A stretch of 64,000 nucleotides of DNA from Mycoplasmopsis gallinacea (GCF_012220205.1 NZ_CP047225.1:558001-622000), one strand, 5' to 3'; positions 43,090 to 54,980 are shown, counted from the stretch's first letter. A program made the numbers and translations. Notes: a model not told the origin generated them from the sequence alone.

Positions 43090-44358
43090 TTAATTTCTGA
43101 CTTTTACAAATGTTGTGCTACCGCTTTTTTTGATTTCGAAATATTGATTTAATGGCTCTTTTTGTATATATTTTGATTGAAATTTTTGAGTTAAACCAAA
43201 GTTTGCCAAATTGATTTTTTGACGTGAAAGCTCTGTTCCGATTTCTGATAATAAAACATAACCGTTTGAGTCTTTTGGAGATTTGTCAAAAATACTTAAC
43301 AATTTAACAAGTCATTTTGGTTTATCTTTAGTTTTAGAAATTTCTAAATCCGATTTAATTAACCCAACCTCTAAAGTATTACTAGGTCCTTTTGTAAAGA
43401 CAAGGTTGTTAGAGAAAAGATTCACGAAGATTTTTTGAACTGATTTCCCGTATTGTGCGAATTGTTTTTTTAATTTAGTTGCTCCATACTGAGGAAATTC
43501 TTTAACAAGTTCTCCATAAAAAACACTAAAAGCAATTTTATTTTCGTTTTTGTGTAATTTACCCAAATTACCTAATACTTTTAGTGATGATTCTAAAAGA
43601 GAATCTACAGGAGAAGAAATGTTTTGACTAAGCGCTAGAGTATTTTTTGTTTGAATATTCTTAATTGATCTAATATAATAAGCACTTTTTTCTTGAACTA
43701 ATTCAAAGTACTTTTTCAAATCTTCAGATTCAAAAAATAATTGAACTCTACCATTTGGCGCCCCGTAATTTTTTGGGGAAAAATCACGCATTTCAACCTT
43801 CAAGTTCTGGATCACTTGAGAGAAATCTGCAAAGCCATCCTTGTTTTTTCTTTGGTCAATAAGTTTATTAACCATTTTAATAAGTTCAGTGAATTCTTCG
43901 GAATTTTCTTTGGTTTGAATTGGATTAGAGAGCTTAGAAATGTTGACAAAATTATCAAAAATGTTCATATATCAAGGTTTTAAACGTTCATCACCTGAAC
44001 CGATTATATGTTTACCATACCCTTTTAATGTTTGTGCTAAATAAGAAAAATCATTATCACTTGAAGCAATACAAAATCCATCAATGTGATTGTTATTTAC
44101 TAGCTTCATCATATCAACAGTCAAGTTGATGTCTGTTGAATTTTTACCTGTGATTTTTGTAGTCACAAAAACAGGATGTATATTAGAATTTATAAATAAA
44201 TCAATTTGATTTTCGGTTGGGTATTTTGAAAAGTAAGCTGCTGAATAAAGCAAGTCATATTCAATTTTTAATTCCTCGATTAATTTTTGAACATTATCTC
44301 TTTCATTAAAATTGTCGAAATCAATAAAAAGGGCAATTCTCTTTTTGTTAAGGGTCAT
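43090..44358 (-). CDS. NYN-domain (PIN-like) protein with LOTUS/OST-HTH-like domains
   Basis: 422 residues once UGA is read as Trp (three shorter frames join). Residues 1-130 are a LabA/DUF88 NYN domain: acidic positions in FIDFDNFNERDN, TDINLTVDMMKL and SSDNDFSYL form the metal-site pattern of a PIN-like RNase. Two C-terminal modules look like LOTUS/OST-HTH winged helices (about 165-215 and 350-420; the second has GYVLLSEIGTELSRQ and ANFGLTQKFQ), and the region 265-330 may hold another winged helix. This is the architecture of RNA-binding ribonucleases related to MARF1. Substrate unknown. Confidence 0.75.
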
Positions 44359-44616
44359 TGCTTCCTTTCTATATAAAATAAAACAAAAAAATATAATTCA
44401 AAGTATCATCGGCTAAATATAACGAAAAAAATAGCCTCAAATACATTTTATGGTATTTAAAAGTTTTAGTATTTTTAGTGATACATAAAACTTGGAGATA
44501 AATTTATCTCCATTATTATTTTATCATATGGAAAGTCTGTCTGCTAAAAAATATAATTTGAAAATTTCAAAAGTTGTTTGAAAATATTCATTTTTACTTT
44601 TTTCATTTCTAAAAAT
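44359..44616. other. Intergenic stretch with an 18-bp perfect palindrome
   Basis: No gene. GGAGATAAATTTATCTCC at 44494-44511 is a perfect palindrome followed by an AT-rich stretch. It could be a terminator for the methyltransferase remnant or an operator near the NYN promoter. Confidence 0.45.
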
Positions 44617-45309
44617 CTATTCGATATTATATTGATAATTTGTAATTATAACTTCAACACCTTTTCTGTTTTTACCATTGCTATTAACATTTCTTTTGAC
44701 ATTTACAACTTCTATATTGTATTCCGAATATAAATCTCTAATTAATTCAGTGTCATGGTTTGTGAGCATCAAAAAACACCCTTTTTTATCAAGTTCTTTA
44801 AACATTTTTGATAATCTAATATGACTTTCTTTATCAAAACGGTATTTTGTGTATGCATGGAATGAATTTCCAGCAGTTTTGATATCAAAAGAAACGTTAA
44901 ATAGACCTTTAGAATTTATTCTATATAAACCATTAAAACATCTTTTATTTAAAAAAATGAATAAAGCAGTCATTTCTTCGTCAAATTCTTATTGAGTTAA
45001 CTTGTTATTAAACTGTCCTCTTTTTTGATAAAAGAACTTTTTTGTACATTCTACTTGATCTAAATTTTTTAAAATTTTCATTAATTCACTTGGTCGATTC
45101 TTTATAAGTTGAATGGGTTTATAAGAACTGTATTGATGTCGTTTACATATGCTTTTTTAGGTTGTAAATTAAGCAAAACCGCTCCAGTACCTAAAAAAAG
45201 GTTCATAATAATCTTTAATTTTTTGCAGAAGTCATTTTTTGATTTCTGGAATTAATTGCGTTTTACCACTCACTCATTTTACAAAAAGTTTTAAGTTATT
45301 ACCCATTAT
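44617..45309 (-). pseudogene. Ruined D12-class DNA adenine methyltransferase
   Basis: The conceptual translation follows Dam/DpnM-type enzymes: KW-SGKTQLIPEIKK, a split GTGAVLLNL, YVNDIN, then FTALFIFLNKRCFNGLYR-like and LTNHDTELIRDLY. It has a frameshift in the T-run near 45196, another near 45120, and an in-frame TAA near 44992. The stretch between FNVSFD and KTAGNSFHAY lacks about 60 residues, including the catalytic DPPY motif (junction near 44884). So it cannot methylate DNA. The last 118 codons remain open (44617-44973). Confidence 0.8.
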
Positions 45310-45361
45310 AATAGTCCTTTATTTGCTTTATCAATTAGTTTATATCTTCATAATTTAAATT

Positions 45362-45406
45362 AAAAAACACATCATAAATTTTGTTTATTGTTATGATGTG
45401 TTTTTT
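45362..45406. terminator. Terminator after the nuclease gene
   Basis: A perfect 16-base inverted repeat (45362-45377 with 45391-45406) with A/T tails. It separates the kinase-nuclease pair from the methyltransferase remnant. Confidence 0.85.
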
Positions 45407-45423
45407 ATTATGTAATTGTTTAA

Positions 45424-46251
45424 TTAGGGTTTTGTGTCAGGATCAGCTTTTCCTTGCTCTTTTCATTTATTTAAAAGAGCTTCTCACTCAGCTTCGTTTT
45501 CGCATTTTAAGTATTCTAATTGATCTGCATCGGTACTTGGATTAAACACTGGTGAAACACCTGTTGTTGTGTAATATTTAAATCAATCTTTAATTTTTGT
45601 TATATCATCTAAAACTTCATTTTGATTAATTGTAAAATCGTAAGCACGAATTTTACGCTTTGCAATGTCTACGCTAGCAGGATCTAGGTAATCTTCTTCT
45701 TTTAAAAATAAAGCAATAATTTTGTATGAAGAAGATTTGCTTAAATATGAATAAAGCTGTGCTTGTTTACGATACGAAATATCAACACCTTCTTTTTCTC
45801 AAAGTTCTAATTTTTTCTCACCTGCTGTTTTGATTTCTAAAATACATTTTTGTTTTGGAAGATAACCATCTGGAACCCCACCAATAACAGTGTCTACGTC
45901 TTTAAAAAAGTCATAATCAACTTTTTCAGCTTCGTAATTTACAATTTCTAATTTTGGGTATCTACTTCTTAAAAAGTCAAAGATTTTAGGTTCTAAAATA
46001 ACCCCAGCATTTACATATTTTTTAGTAAGAACTGGTAATTTAATTCTTGAAATGTGACAAAAAGCAGAAAATTCAGATTTAAATGCACCTTTAATTAAAA
46101 CATCACCAACTGTACTACCACCGATTTTTTTAAACTTACTTCATTTGTCATTTGAAAGCAATTTCTCGTGAAATTGTGGTTTTAAAATCACCACGTTGTT
46201 TTCGAAGTCAATGTCGTAATCTTGCTTGTTATAAAATTTTCTACTTGCCAT
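45424..46251 (-). CDS. YqaJ-like phage-type exonuclease (PD-(D/E)XK)
   Basis: 275 residues with UGA as Trp (the frame is interrupted by several TGA codons, so it is easily missed). The core has the arrangement of lambda-exonuclease/YqaJ nucleases: GGSTVGDVLIKG near the N-terminus, then GGVPDGYLPKQKCILEIKTAG carrying the Asp and the Glu-x-Lys, and a later Gln-rich YRKQAQLYSYL. Its ATG overlaps the TAA of the kinase upstream (TAATG), so both are translated together. Such enzymes resect DNA for phage-type recombination. Confidence 0.72.
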
Positions 46252-46898
46252 TATTTTTTAAGGTAGTTTCTAATAACTGTATCAGCAATAGTTTCAACAT
46301 TGTTGAAGTTTGGTTGTCAATTTCTATCAATTAAAGTATCCATTGGAACTATAAAGTCAAAGACTAAATTAATTAATTTATCAAATGACGTTTCGGTTGA
46401 GTTATCATCAACTCCAACTACAAATTTTTCTGCATCCATAAATTTTTCAATTCTAATTGAAACAATTTTTACTTTATCTTCTTTTTTAACTTTTTGTTTA
46501 ATTTGATCTACACTTTTGACGAAGTAATCAAGCTCATTAGGGAATCTTAAATCATCAATTAAAAATAATGAATTTTCATTTTTAGCAGAATTTTCTTCTG
46601 AAATTTTAACAATTTTGTCAAAAACTTTAGCACATCAAAGGTTACTATCGATATTACGTCCAACTTCACCCATAGCAATTCATAATGGACGCACAATTTC
46701 TTTATCTTTTCCATCTCAATTAATTGCTTCTAAAATTGGTTTAGTAATTTGTTTAATAGGCTCTGCAAATGATAAAACTTGGATATTCCCGTTAAATTCA
46801 TCATAGCATTTTTCTTTAATTTTATTGCTTAATAAGCCTTTACCACTACGTCTTTTACCATTAATTAATAAAATAATATGTTTATTTCCTTTGCTCAT
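46251..46898 (-). CDS. Deoxynucleoside monophosphate kinase-like protein
   Basis: 215 residues with internal TGA as Trp. It starts at ATG 46898 behind a strong GGAGAG. The P-loop INGKRRSGKGLLSNKIK and FLIDDLRFPNELDYF resemble phage dNMP kinases and related P-loop kinases. It is coupled to the YqaJ-like nuclease and has no housekeeping context. A phage origin of the pair is likely (inference). Confidence 0.65.
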
Positions 46899-47248
46899 TT
46901 GACTCTCCTGATTTAATTTCTAAAATATAGTTTTAAATTAATTATATACATAAGTCAAATGAAAAAATTACACTTTTTAATAATTGTTAGCCAATTTATG
47001 AAAATATAAAAAAGGTTAATTACAAAAAATGTTTTCCAAGGAGCTTTTTTAGTGTGTTTAACCCTAAAAAATGTGGGAATAAAAAACTAAATAAAAACTT
47101 AGAAAAAAATATCAAATATATAAAAACATTTTCAATATTTTTCCACACTATTTAAGTTTTAAAAAACGCTCTGGAAAAAGAAATTTTTACCCCTTCTAAA
47201 ATGCTGATATTTTAAGAAATTGCGATTTTTTACTTTAAAATATAAGTT
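46899..47248. promoter_or_regulatory. Divergent promoter region between the kinase and dnaE
   Basis: 350 AT-rich bases without a gene. It must hold the leftward promoter of the kinase-nuclease pair and the rightward promoter of the dnaE cluster (possible TATAAG at 47241). No strong repeat. Confidence 0.4.
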
Positions 47249-50188
47249 ATGAAAAAACCAATTTACTTCCATACAAATACCGAATTTTCATTTTTACAAT
47301 CAACAATAAAAATGAATTCTCTTTTTGAAGAAGTTCTTAAAAATGAGATTGATCATATTGCTTTAACTGATGTAGAAAACCTTTATGGACTGCCTCAGGT
47401 TTGAGAATTTGCTAAGAAAAATGGTAAAAAAGCAATTATCGGAATTGAGCTTAATTTGGAAAGAGCCACCATTATTGTTATTGCTAAAAATTTTGCTGGA
47501 TATCAAAAAATTAATAAGATTATTTTTGACCGTAGTAAGGGCGAAAATATCGAACTAGCAAGTTTAGAAGATCCGAATTTAATCATAATTGATCATGCTC
47601 AAAAAGGATTTTATGCTCAGAATTTAATGCCGCAAAAAATGCTTTCAAACTTTTATTGAAACGGAAAAAATCCTATTTTAAATAGCCAAACTCTTTATGT
47701 TCCAACTAAAAAAGTAATTACCCTTGATGATAATCAAATCTTGCATTATATGCGTAAAATTGGAAACCACGAAAATGATAATCACACTTACTTAGATTTT
47801 TATGATGCTCAAGATTTTCAAGATGTTTCTGATTCTGTTTATGCCCAAATGCTAGATGTATATGGTCAAATTAAAGCTTTTGAAATTTCTTCTGAAATTA
47901 AAATGGCAATTTATGATGAAAACCCACGAAAAGAGCTTGAAAAGTTAATTCACAATGACCGTTATGAAGCTTTATTAAAAAGATATTCTAAAGAAGAAGT
48001 TGATCAAAGAATTGCCTATGAAATTTCAGTTATTTCATCTTTAAAATTTGAAAATTATTTCTTAATTATCCAAGATGTTTTAAATTTTGCACGTCAGCAA
48101 AACATTTATGTAGGTCCTGGCCGTGGAAGTGCTTCTGGTTCGCTTATTTCTTACCTTTTAAAAATTACAAGCGTTAATCCGCTTGAATATGATCTTCTTT
48201 TTGAACGTTTTTTAAATGTGGATAGAATTTCGCTTCCTGATATTGATATTGATATTCAAGATGATCGCAGGGATGAACTGCTTGAATATATCAAAAACAA
48301 ATACGGAAGTGATAAATGTGGTTTAATTACTACTTTTCAAACTTTAGCTTTAAAAGGTTCGCTTCGTGATGTTGGTCGTGTTATGAATGTGCCAATTCCC
48401 GAAATTGATTTACTTTCAAATTCAATTTCTAAGTTCGACACCTCACTTGAAGAAGCTTATTTAAAAAACAAAAAATACAAAATTTTAATTGATAAATTAG
48501 AACAAAGATTCCCTAATTTTCACTACATTGCTTCCAAAATTGAAGGGTTTCCACGTCAAAAAGCAATTCATGCCGCAGGTGTGATTATTTGCAATCAGCC
48601 TTTATATGATGTAGCACCTTATGAAGCAAGTGATAATACCTTAAATCAAGTGCAATTTAGCATGGATTATCTTGAACGTTATGGACTTATTAAAATTGAC
48701 TTTTTAGGACTTAAAAACCTTTCGTTAATTGAGCAAATTGAGAAACTTATTCCTGAAAAAGAACACTTTGATAACTTAATTAATCAATCATATTCACTTT
48801 TTAATGACCAAAGAACTTTTTCAATGCTTAATAACCTCAAAACCTTAGGGATTTTCCAACTTGAATCTGAGGGTATGACTAATGCAATTAAAGATGTTGG
48901 GATTGATTCGTTTGAAGATATTTACGCTATTATTTCTCTTTTTAGACCAGGGCCAATGCAATATATTCAAGAGTATGCAAAAAACAAACAAGATCGAAGT
49001 TTAATTAACAAAATTCACCCACTTTATGATGAAATTGTGTTGCCAACTTATGGAATTATTGTCTACCAAGAGCAAATTATGCAAATTGCTCAAAAAGTAG
49101 CAGGAATGTCATTTGCACAAGCAGATTTATTGCGTAGAGCTATTAGTAAAAAAGATGAAACTAAGCTTCATAGCTACAAACAAATTTTCTTTGAAGGTGG
49201 GCTTAAAAACAATATTAATGAAGCTGATTTAGAAAATATTTACGCCAACATTGAAAAATTCGCTCAGTATGGATTTAACAAATCTCATGCTGTTGCTTAT
49301 GCTTTTATTTCTTATAAATTATCCTACTATAAAGCAAGATTCCCAAAGCAATTTTATAAAGTACTTTTAACTAATGCTTCAAGCGATTTACAAAGCATCC
49401 GGAAGTATGTGAATGAAGCAAATTCACAAGGAATTAAGGTGTTTTCGCCTCTTATTAATTACTCAAGCAGAATTTGTGAAATTAATGAAAATGGTGTCTT
49501 TTTGCCACTGATTATGATTAAGGGAATTGGTGAAGTAGCTTGCAGAAAAATTATTCTTGAAATTGCACGTGGTGGTATTTACCAGAACTTTTTTGATGCT
49601 TATTTAAGAATGCGTCTTGTAGGCATTGGTGAAAGCAATATTGAAACTCTAATTAAAGCAAGTGCTTTTAGACAATTTAATAACAATGAGACACTTCTTA
49701 AAAACATGCCAATGCTCCAAAGCATTTATGAAATGCTTGAAAGCGAAATTAAGCTTAAAAAAGCAAGTGATAAATTTGCTGAATATAACTTATTTGTAGA
49801 GAGAAACAAAATTTTTGAGATTCAAATGACACATTATGAAGATGATCTTAATGAAATTATTAAATATGAATCTACACTACTTGGTTCACCTTATAATGCT
49901 TCAATTACAGGTAGATACGAAAAAGATGTTAAGCTTGCAAATTTAAAAGAAAACCAATATGAATTTTTATACGTTTATTTATCAAAAGTAACTAAAAATT
50001 CAAAAGATAATATGATTGCAACTATAAGTGATTCATCAAAAAGTGTAGTAGCTTATGGTTTTAGCGATAATGTAAAAGATTTAGTTAATTTTAATAAACC
50101 AAGGGTCATCGTGGTTGGAATAAGCAAAAGTTCAAAAGGATATTACATCATTAAATCATGAGAGGAACTAAAAGAAGATGAAAAATAA
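47249..50188 (+). CDS. dnaE: DNA polymerase III alpha subunit, DnaE type
   Basis: 979 residues. N-terminal PHP domain (FHTNTEFSFLQS, LTDVENLYGL) with partly altered metal residues, then the C-family palm with GPGRGSASGSLISYLL and the PDIDIDIQDDRR catalytic aspartates, fingers (ALKGSLRDVGRVM, GVIICNQPLYDVAPYE), FNKSHAVAYA and helix-hairpin-helix. Shorter than E. coli DnaE, without an obvious tau-binding tail. It overlaps the exonuclease gene by 11 bases. Mycoplasmas use it alongside PolC. Confidence 0.94.
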
Positions 50189-51074
50189 ACTTAGTTTAGT
50201 TATTGATGGAAACTATTTAATGTTTCAATCTTTTTATGCAACCTATCGAGGTGATATCGATAAAATTATGCGTTCTAGCAAAGGGGTTCCTACTAATGCT
50301 TTATCATTATTTTTATTTCAGTTATTAAAGCTGCTTAATTATTTTGAACCAACTCATCTTTTTGTAGCTTTTGATTCATATTCAAAAACTAAAAGACATG
50401 AGCTATATGAAGAATACAAAAGCGGAAGAACTAAAGCGCCAAATGAACTTTGAGAACAATTTAAATTAATTAAAGACATTCTTAGCAAACTCAAAGTTAA
50501 CTACTTAGAAAACCCGGGTGATGAAGCAGATGATTTAATTGCAACTTATTGCTCTAAAATTCAGGGAGAAAAGGTTATTTTCTCACGTGATAAAGACTTA
50601 CTTCAACTCGTAAATAATAACACATCCGTAATTGAAAAAAGTGATTTAGATTACAATTTAATTGACGTGGATAATTTTGTAGATAATTACGGAATTACTC
50701 CAAATCAAATTCCGGATTATAAAGGCCTTAGAGGTGATTCAAGTGATAATTTAAAAGGTGTTAAAGGAATTGGTGATAAAACCGCAATTAAGCTTTTAAA
50801 CGAGTTTACAACCCTTGAAAATCTTTATGATAACCTTGAATCTAAGTCAATTACCAATTCGGTTAGAAACAAGCTTATTTTAGATAAAGATAGCGCTTTT
50901 TTTTGCAAGCAATTAGCTATTTTAAATAAAGAAGTGGATGTGCTTAATTTAGACATAAATGCCTATGATATAAACCTTTTAGATCCTTTTGAAGCTCAAG
51001 AAATGCTTGACGATCTTGAACTTAGAAAAGTTAGTGAGTACCTTGAAGAATGATACGATTCATCGCAATTGTAG
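50178..51074 (+). CDS. 5'-3' exonuclease (PolA N-terminal domain type)
   Basis: 298 residues. A FEN-like nuclease with LVIDGNYLMFQSFYA, FVAFDSYSKTKRHELY, NPGDEADDLIATY, FSRDKDLLQLV and the H3TH DYKGLRGDSSDNLKGVKGIGDKTA. It stands alone without a polymerase domain, as in other mycoplasmas, and would remove RNA primers. The true end is TAG 51072-51074: the TGA at 51051 is Trp. It overlaps coaE by 25 bases. Confidence 0.92.
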
Positions 51075-51631
51075 GTCAAATTTGTTCTGGAAAAACTACT
51101 TTTTTAAATGTAGCAAAAAAGCTTGGTTATAAAGTGTTTATCGCAGATCAATTTATTAATGATTTATATACTCATAGTCCAAATTTTCTTAGAATCATTC
51201 AGGAAAAATTTGGAGATTTTGTTATTGAAAATAATTCTGTTTTAAAAGAAAAAATTAAGCAGCTAATTAGTTTAGATCAAAGCGTGCTTACCTTTTTAGA
51301 AAGTGTAATTAATGATTTTATTAAGGAAGAATTTGAAAAAAATGATTATGATTTTGCAGAGCTTCCAATTTTAAAAAATGATGTTTATGATTTTACAAAA
51401 TACGTTTCACAAATATGAAATATGGAAATTAACTTAGCAGAAAGAATTGCTTTTTGCAACAAACGAAATGTATCAACCCAAATAATGGAACAATTTGACA
51501 AACGCAACAATTTCAATTGAGAAACAATGGATTTTTTTGAAAATATTAAAGTGGTAAATATCCCATTAAATATGAGAAATAATTCCAAAAAAATTGAAAT
51601 TTTTATAAAAAAATGGATTAAAACCATTTAA
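51050..51631 (+). CDS. coaE: Dephospho-CoA kinase
   Basis: 193 residues. P-loop AIVGQICSGKTTFL, then YKVFIADQFINDLY, the adenine-side pattern of CoaE. Last step of coenzyme A synthesis. The C-terminus is divergent and lacks a clear LID signature, so confidence is moderate. It lies within the replication cluster, overlapping the exonuclease gene. Confidence 0.75.
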
Positions 51632-51668
51632 AATTAATATTACTTAATTATCAAAATAGGAGATTAAA

Positions 51669-52709
51669 ATGAGCAATAATTCATTAAGGTACAAATACTT
51701 CAGATTATCAGTAAACGGAAGAATTGAAGCTTCTGATTTTCGTAATTTAAGAACACTTTACGCTCCTATTTTGAAAAATGAGTCTATTTTATTATATGAG
51801 TATCTTAACGACTATCTTGATGGTGCAGTTTCAAAAAATAGTGAAATTGATTTTGAAACTTTCATTATTTACTTAAATATGTCAAGAGAAAAAATTAATG
51901 AAGCCAGAAAAGAATTAGAAGCATATGGTCTTTTAAATACTTACTATGATGATCAAGCTTCATTAACTGTTTTTGTGCTCCAACCTCCACTTAATGGACA
52001 TAGCATTGAAAAAAATGCTTTTGTTAAGAAATTTTTAATTGAAAGAATTGGAGAAACTAATTACAAACACTTAATTAACAAACTTAATAAACAAAATAAT
52101 CTTAATTTAAATGAACTTCAAGATGTTTCTTCAAGCATTTTTGAAATTGTTGATATTAAAAAACTTGAAATTTCACATCCAAGTCCAAGACTTTTTGACT
52201 CAAAACCGGTTTATGAAAGTCCTTCAGTTTCGTATACCCTTACAACTGAGAAATTTATGACCCTTGGAGCTGCTAAAAACAACGATGGTGAAATTAAACG
52301 TTTTGTTAAAGAAGTTAATACACCAATGAAGCTTGAAATCGGTAATACTCACTACTCAAACGAATATGAAGCACTCTTAAAACTTTCATGTCAAGACTTT
52401 GCGCAGCAATTATTAAATCGTAATTTAACAAGTTCTGAAAATATCACTATTGATATTTGAAAATCACACTTTGGAGATGTGAAAATTGTTAATTTATTTA
52501 TCTATTTTGCAATCAAATCACACCCAAATGCTAAACTTACTTGAACTAAATATGCTCGTGCATATTATGATGAAGTTAAATCAACTAAACTTTCAAGTTT
52601 CGAAGAGATTGAAAACTATCTTGATGGGAAATTTAAAACCACCAATTCACTTATTGAAGTTTATAAATCTAAAGAAATTATGAAAAATGTTTATTTAAAA
52701 GAAAACTAA
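51669..52709 (+). CDS. DnaB/DnaD-like replication initiation protein
   Basis: 346 residues, intact, preceded by TAGGAG. An N-terminal winged-helix part (YLNMSREKINEARKELEAYGLL) and a C-terminal DDBH-like module (SHFGDVKIVNLFIYFAIKSHP, WTKYARAYYDEVK) match the primosome proteins that help load the helicase. The last 363 bases (from 52347) lie in the long direct repeat; the duplicate is a headless copy at 54981-55343. This left copy is the functional one. Confidence 0.82.
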
Positions 52710-53113
52710 AATACCTTATAATTTTTTTGAAGGTATTATTATGAATCAACAAGAATATGAAGTTTTTAAAAATAAACAGTTAATGATTCTTAAAAGAAGC
52801 AATGCCATTATTTCTCGCATTGCTTCTTTAAATATTACAGATGATGAGCTTTGAAATAGTTTTGCTGAATTTGCCAAAATTGCTGTTGAAAGCCAAATGG
52901 ATAAAAGCAAACTCATTTCAATGCTTGAAGTAAAGCGTGATGAACAAGGAAAAATTACTTTTTATAATAAGTTTTTAGATAATCAGGTTGCTAAAAAATT
53001 TTTAATTGATAATAACTTAGAGCTTTCATTTGTTTCAGAAATTGACACTACCGATCTTTTTAGTGAAAAAAAACTTTCTGAAAGTGGTGATGAACTTGAA
53101 GCAAGCGTTGATT
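52347..53113 (+). repeat. Left copy of the 767-bp target duplication
   Basis: Identical by eye to 54981-55747 (offset 2634) except at 52392 (C here, G at 55026). It starts and stops exactly at the two ends of the IS element and covers the end of the dnaB-like gene, the intergenic 31 bases, and the first 124 codons of the dnaI-like gene. Confidence 0.95.
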
Positions 53114-53181
53114 CCTGAGTTTCCAAGTTGGAAGCTCTTTTTTATACCTTTTACCTTATTACTTATATACATTGTATATAA
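52741..53181 (+). pseudogene. Truncated dnaI-like gene, 5' part running into the IS
   Basis: The first 124 codons are those of the intact dnaI-like gene at 55375. At 53114 the frame enters the IS and ends at TAA 53181 after 22 foreign residues. It keeps the native start and ribosome site, so the N-terminal domain alone could still be made. Confidence 0.9.
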
Positions 53182-53245
53182 GTACAATTTTTAATTATTT
53201 TAACTTTTTACAATGATTACAATGATAATAATGTATAATATAAAT

Positions 53246-54901
53246 ATGAGTAACTACATTCTGTATAAAAGAAAAAACCCTAAAGGGATTTACATTGCAT
53301 TAGGAATATCAAAAGGATACGGTAAAGGGATTGGGAATTTAGTTGGATTAGGTTATTGAGAAGAAATTAAAGAAAAATATTCTCTACAAAACATCGATGA
53401 TTTAAAACCAATTGCTAGATTGGTTCCTGTTGGAGAAGATAAAATTGAAGTTAAAACCAAATTTTTCCAATTGCTTAACCCAAAATCTGTCGAGACAAAT
53501 GTAAAAAACGTTGGTATTGAATTGATTTATAAAGTAATTAAAGAACTAGATTTATTTAAAGGATTACCAAAAACTAAACACAAATCTTTAGAAGAAGTAT
53601 TGGAATTTATTGTTGCAACAAGAATAATTCAACCAAGAAGTTATATTTGTCAATACAAAAACAAAAATGACTTTTTACATGAGATAGATATAAAAAAATC
53701 TTCAATTTATAACTATTTTAATACTTTTTTAGAATATAAAAATGCAATTTTAGTCAATATTTATAACAAAATGCAAGAATTGACAACTAGAAACACAAAA
53801 TTAATGCATTTTGATAATACAACTGTTTATTTTCAAAGTTTTTCAAGAGATGGTTTGAGACAAAGAGGTTTTTCTAAAGACGGAAAGCATGATGAAGATC
53901 AAATTGTTGTGGCTATGGCAGTTGATAATAATGGTATTCCTTTTCACTATAAAGTTTTCGAAGGAAATACTGCAGATTCTAAAACTCTTGTGAAATTTTT
54001 AGTCGAAATGCAAAGAATTTACAAAACAAAAGACACAATAATAGTTGCTGATAAAGGTATTAGTCAAAATGCAAATTTAAGATATTTAGAACAAAAAGGA
54101 TATAAATATATAGTTCAGAAACGTATTGATATTCTTGCAAAAGAAGATAAAGCATTTATAGTAAATGATCAAGGGTTTGTTCAAGAAAATGATTATTTTA
54201 CTAAATCTAGATTCGTCCAATCTGTTTGAGCTAAAAACAAAAATAAAAAAAGATATAGCGATACCTTTAGAAAACAATTTGTCTATTTTAGCCCTTCAAA
54301 ACAAACTTTAGACAAAATAAAAAGAGAAAATCTTATTAATAAATTGGAGAAAAAGTCAATTAATGGTGAATTGCCATTAAGCGCTTTGGTTCCTGAATAT
54401 AAGAAAAAGTATATGGATGTAGATGGTAAAACAGTCGGAAGATTAAATATCGAAAAAATTAAAAAAGTCGCTAATGAAGATGGTTTTTATATGATTGAAA
54501 CCAACATAACAAACATAGATTCAAAAGAAGCGAATGAAATATATAAGGGACAATGAAAAGTGGAAGAAGGTTTTAGAACCTTAAAATCAGCAATCGAAGT
54601 TAGACCGATGTACGTTTATAAAGACGAACATATTCAATCTCATGTATTTTTATGCTTTTTGTCTCTAATTGTTTTGAAATATTGCATTTATAAATTAAAT
54701 AAATTTTATAAAGATAATGGAGAGATCCGAAAACTCACAATGAATATGTTTATAGATGCATTGAAACTTATAACAATCACAACAAAGACTGTGAATGGTA
54801 AAGTTGTAAGTGAAATCAAGAATAATTTAGACCCAGAACATAAGGAATTAAACAAAATATATAGTGATTTTCAATATGCGGTTGATGGTCTATCATTGTA
54901 A
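53246..54901 (+). CDS. IS1634-family (IS4 group) transposase
   Basis: 551 residues with internal TGA codons as Trp. DDE-type: first Asp in LMHFDNTTVYFQ, second in TIIVADKGISQNANLRYL, Glu in WKVEEGFRTLKSAIEVRP with the IS4-type Y/R-E-K spacing. The frame is open throughout, so the enzyme may be active. A promoter-like TATAAT lies near 53236. Confidence 0.93.
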
Positions 54902-54912
54902 TTTGAAAGTGC

Positions 54913-54955
54913 AAAAAAACGAATACGCCTTATTTGTAGGTGTATTCGTTTTTTT
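54913..54955 (+). terminator. Terminator inside the IS end
   Basis: AAAAAAACGAATAC and GTATTCGTTTTTTT arms, 12 bases after the transposase stop. The same hairpin is kept in the decayed copy near 35830-35870. Confidence 0.85.
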
Positions 54956-54980
54956 CTTCATTACAACTTGGAAACGCAGG

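Larger units (their letters stand above)
53114..54980 (+). mobile_element. Intact IS1634-like insertion sequence (1867 bp)
   Basis: The ends are CCTGAGTTTCCAAGTTG and the inverted CCTGCGTTTCCAAGTTG, 16 of 17 bases matching. Inside is one transposase gene and a tail hairpin terminator. It is flanked by a 767-bp direct repeat. IS1634 of M. mycoides has the same size (about 1.87 kb) and is known for long, variable target duplications. A decayed relative lies at 35809-36592. Confidence 0.95.
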
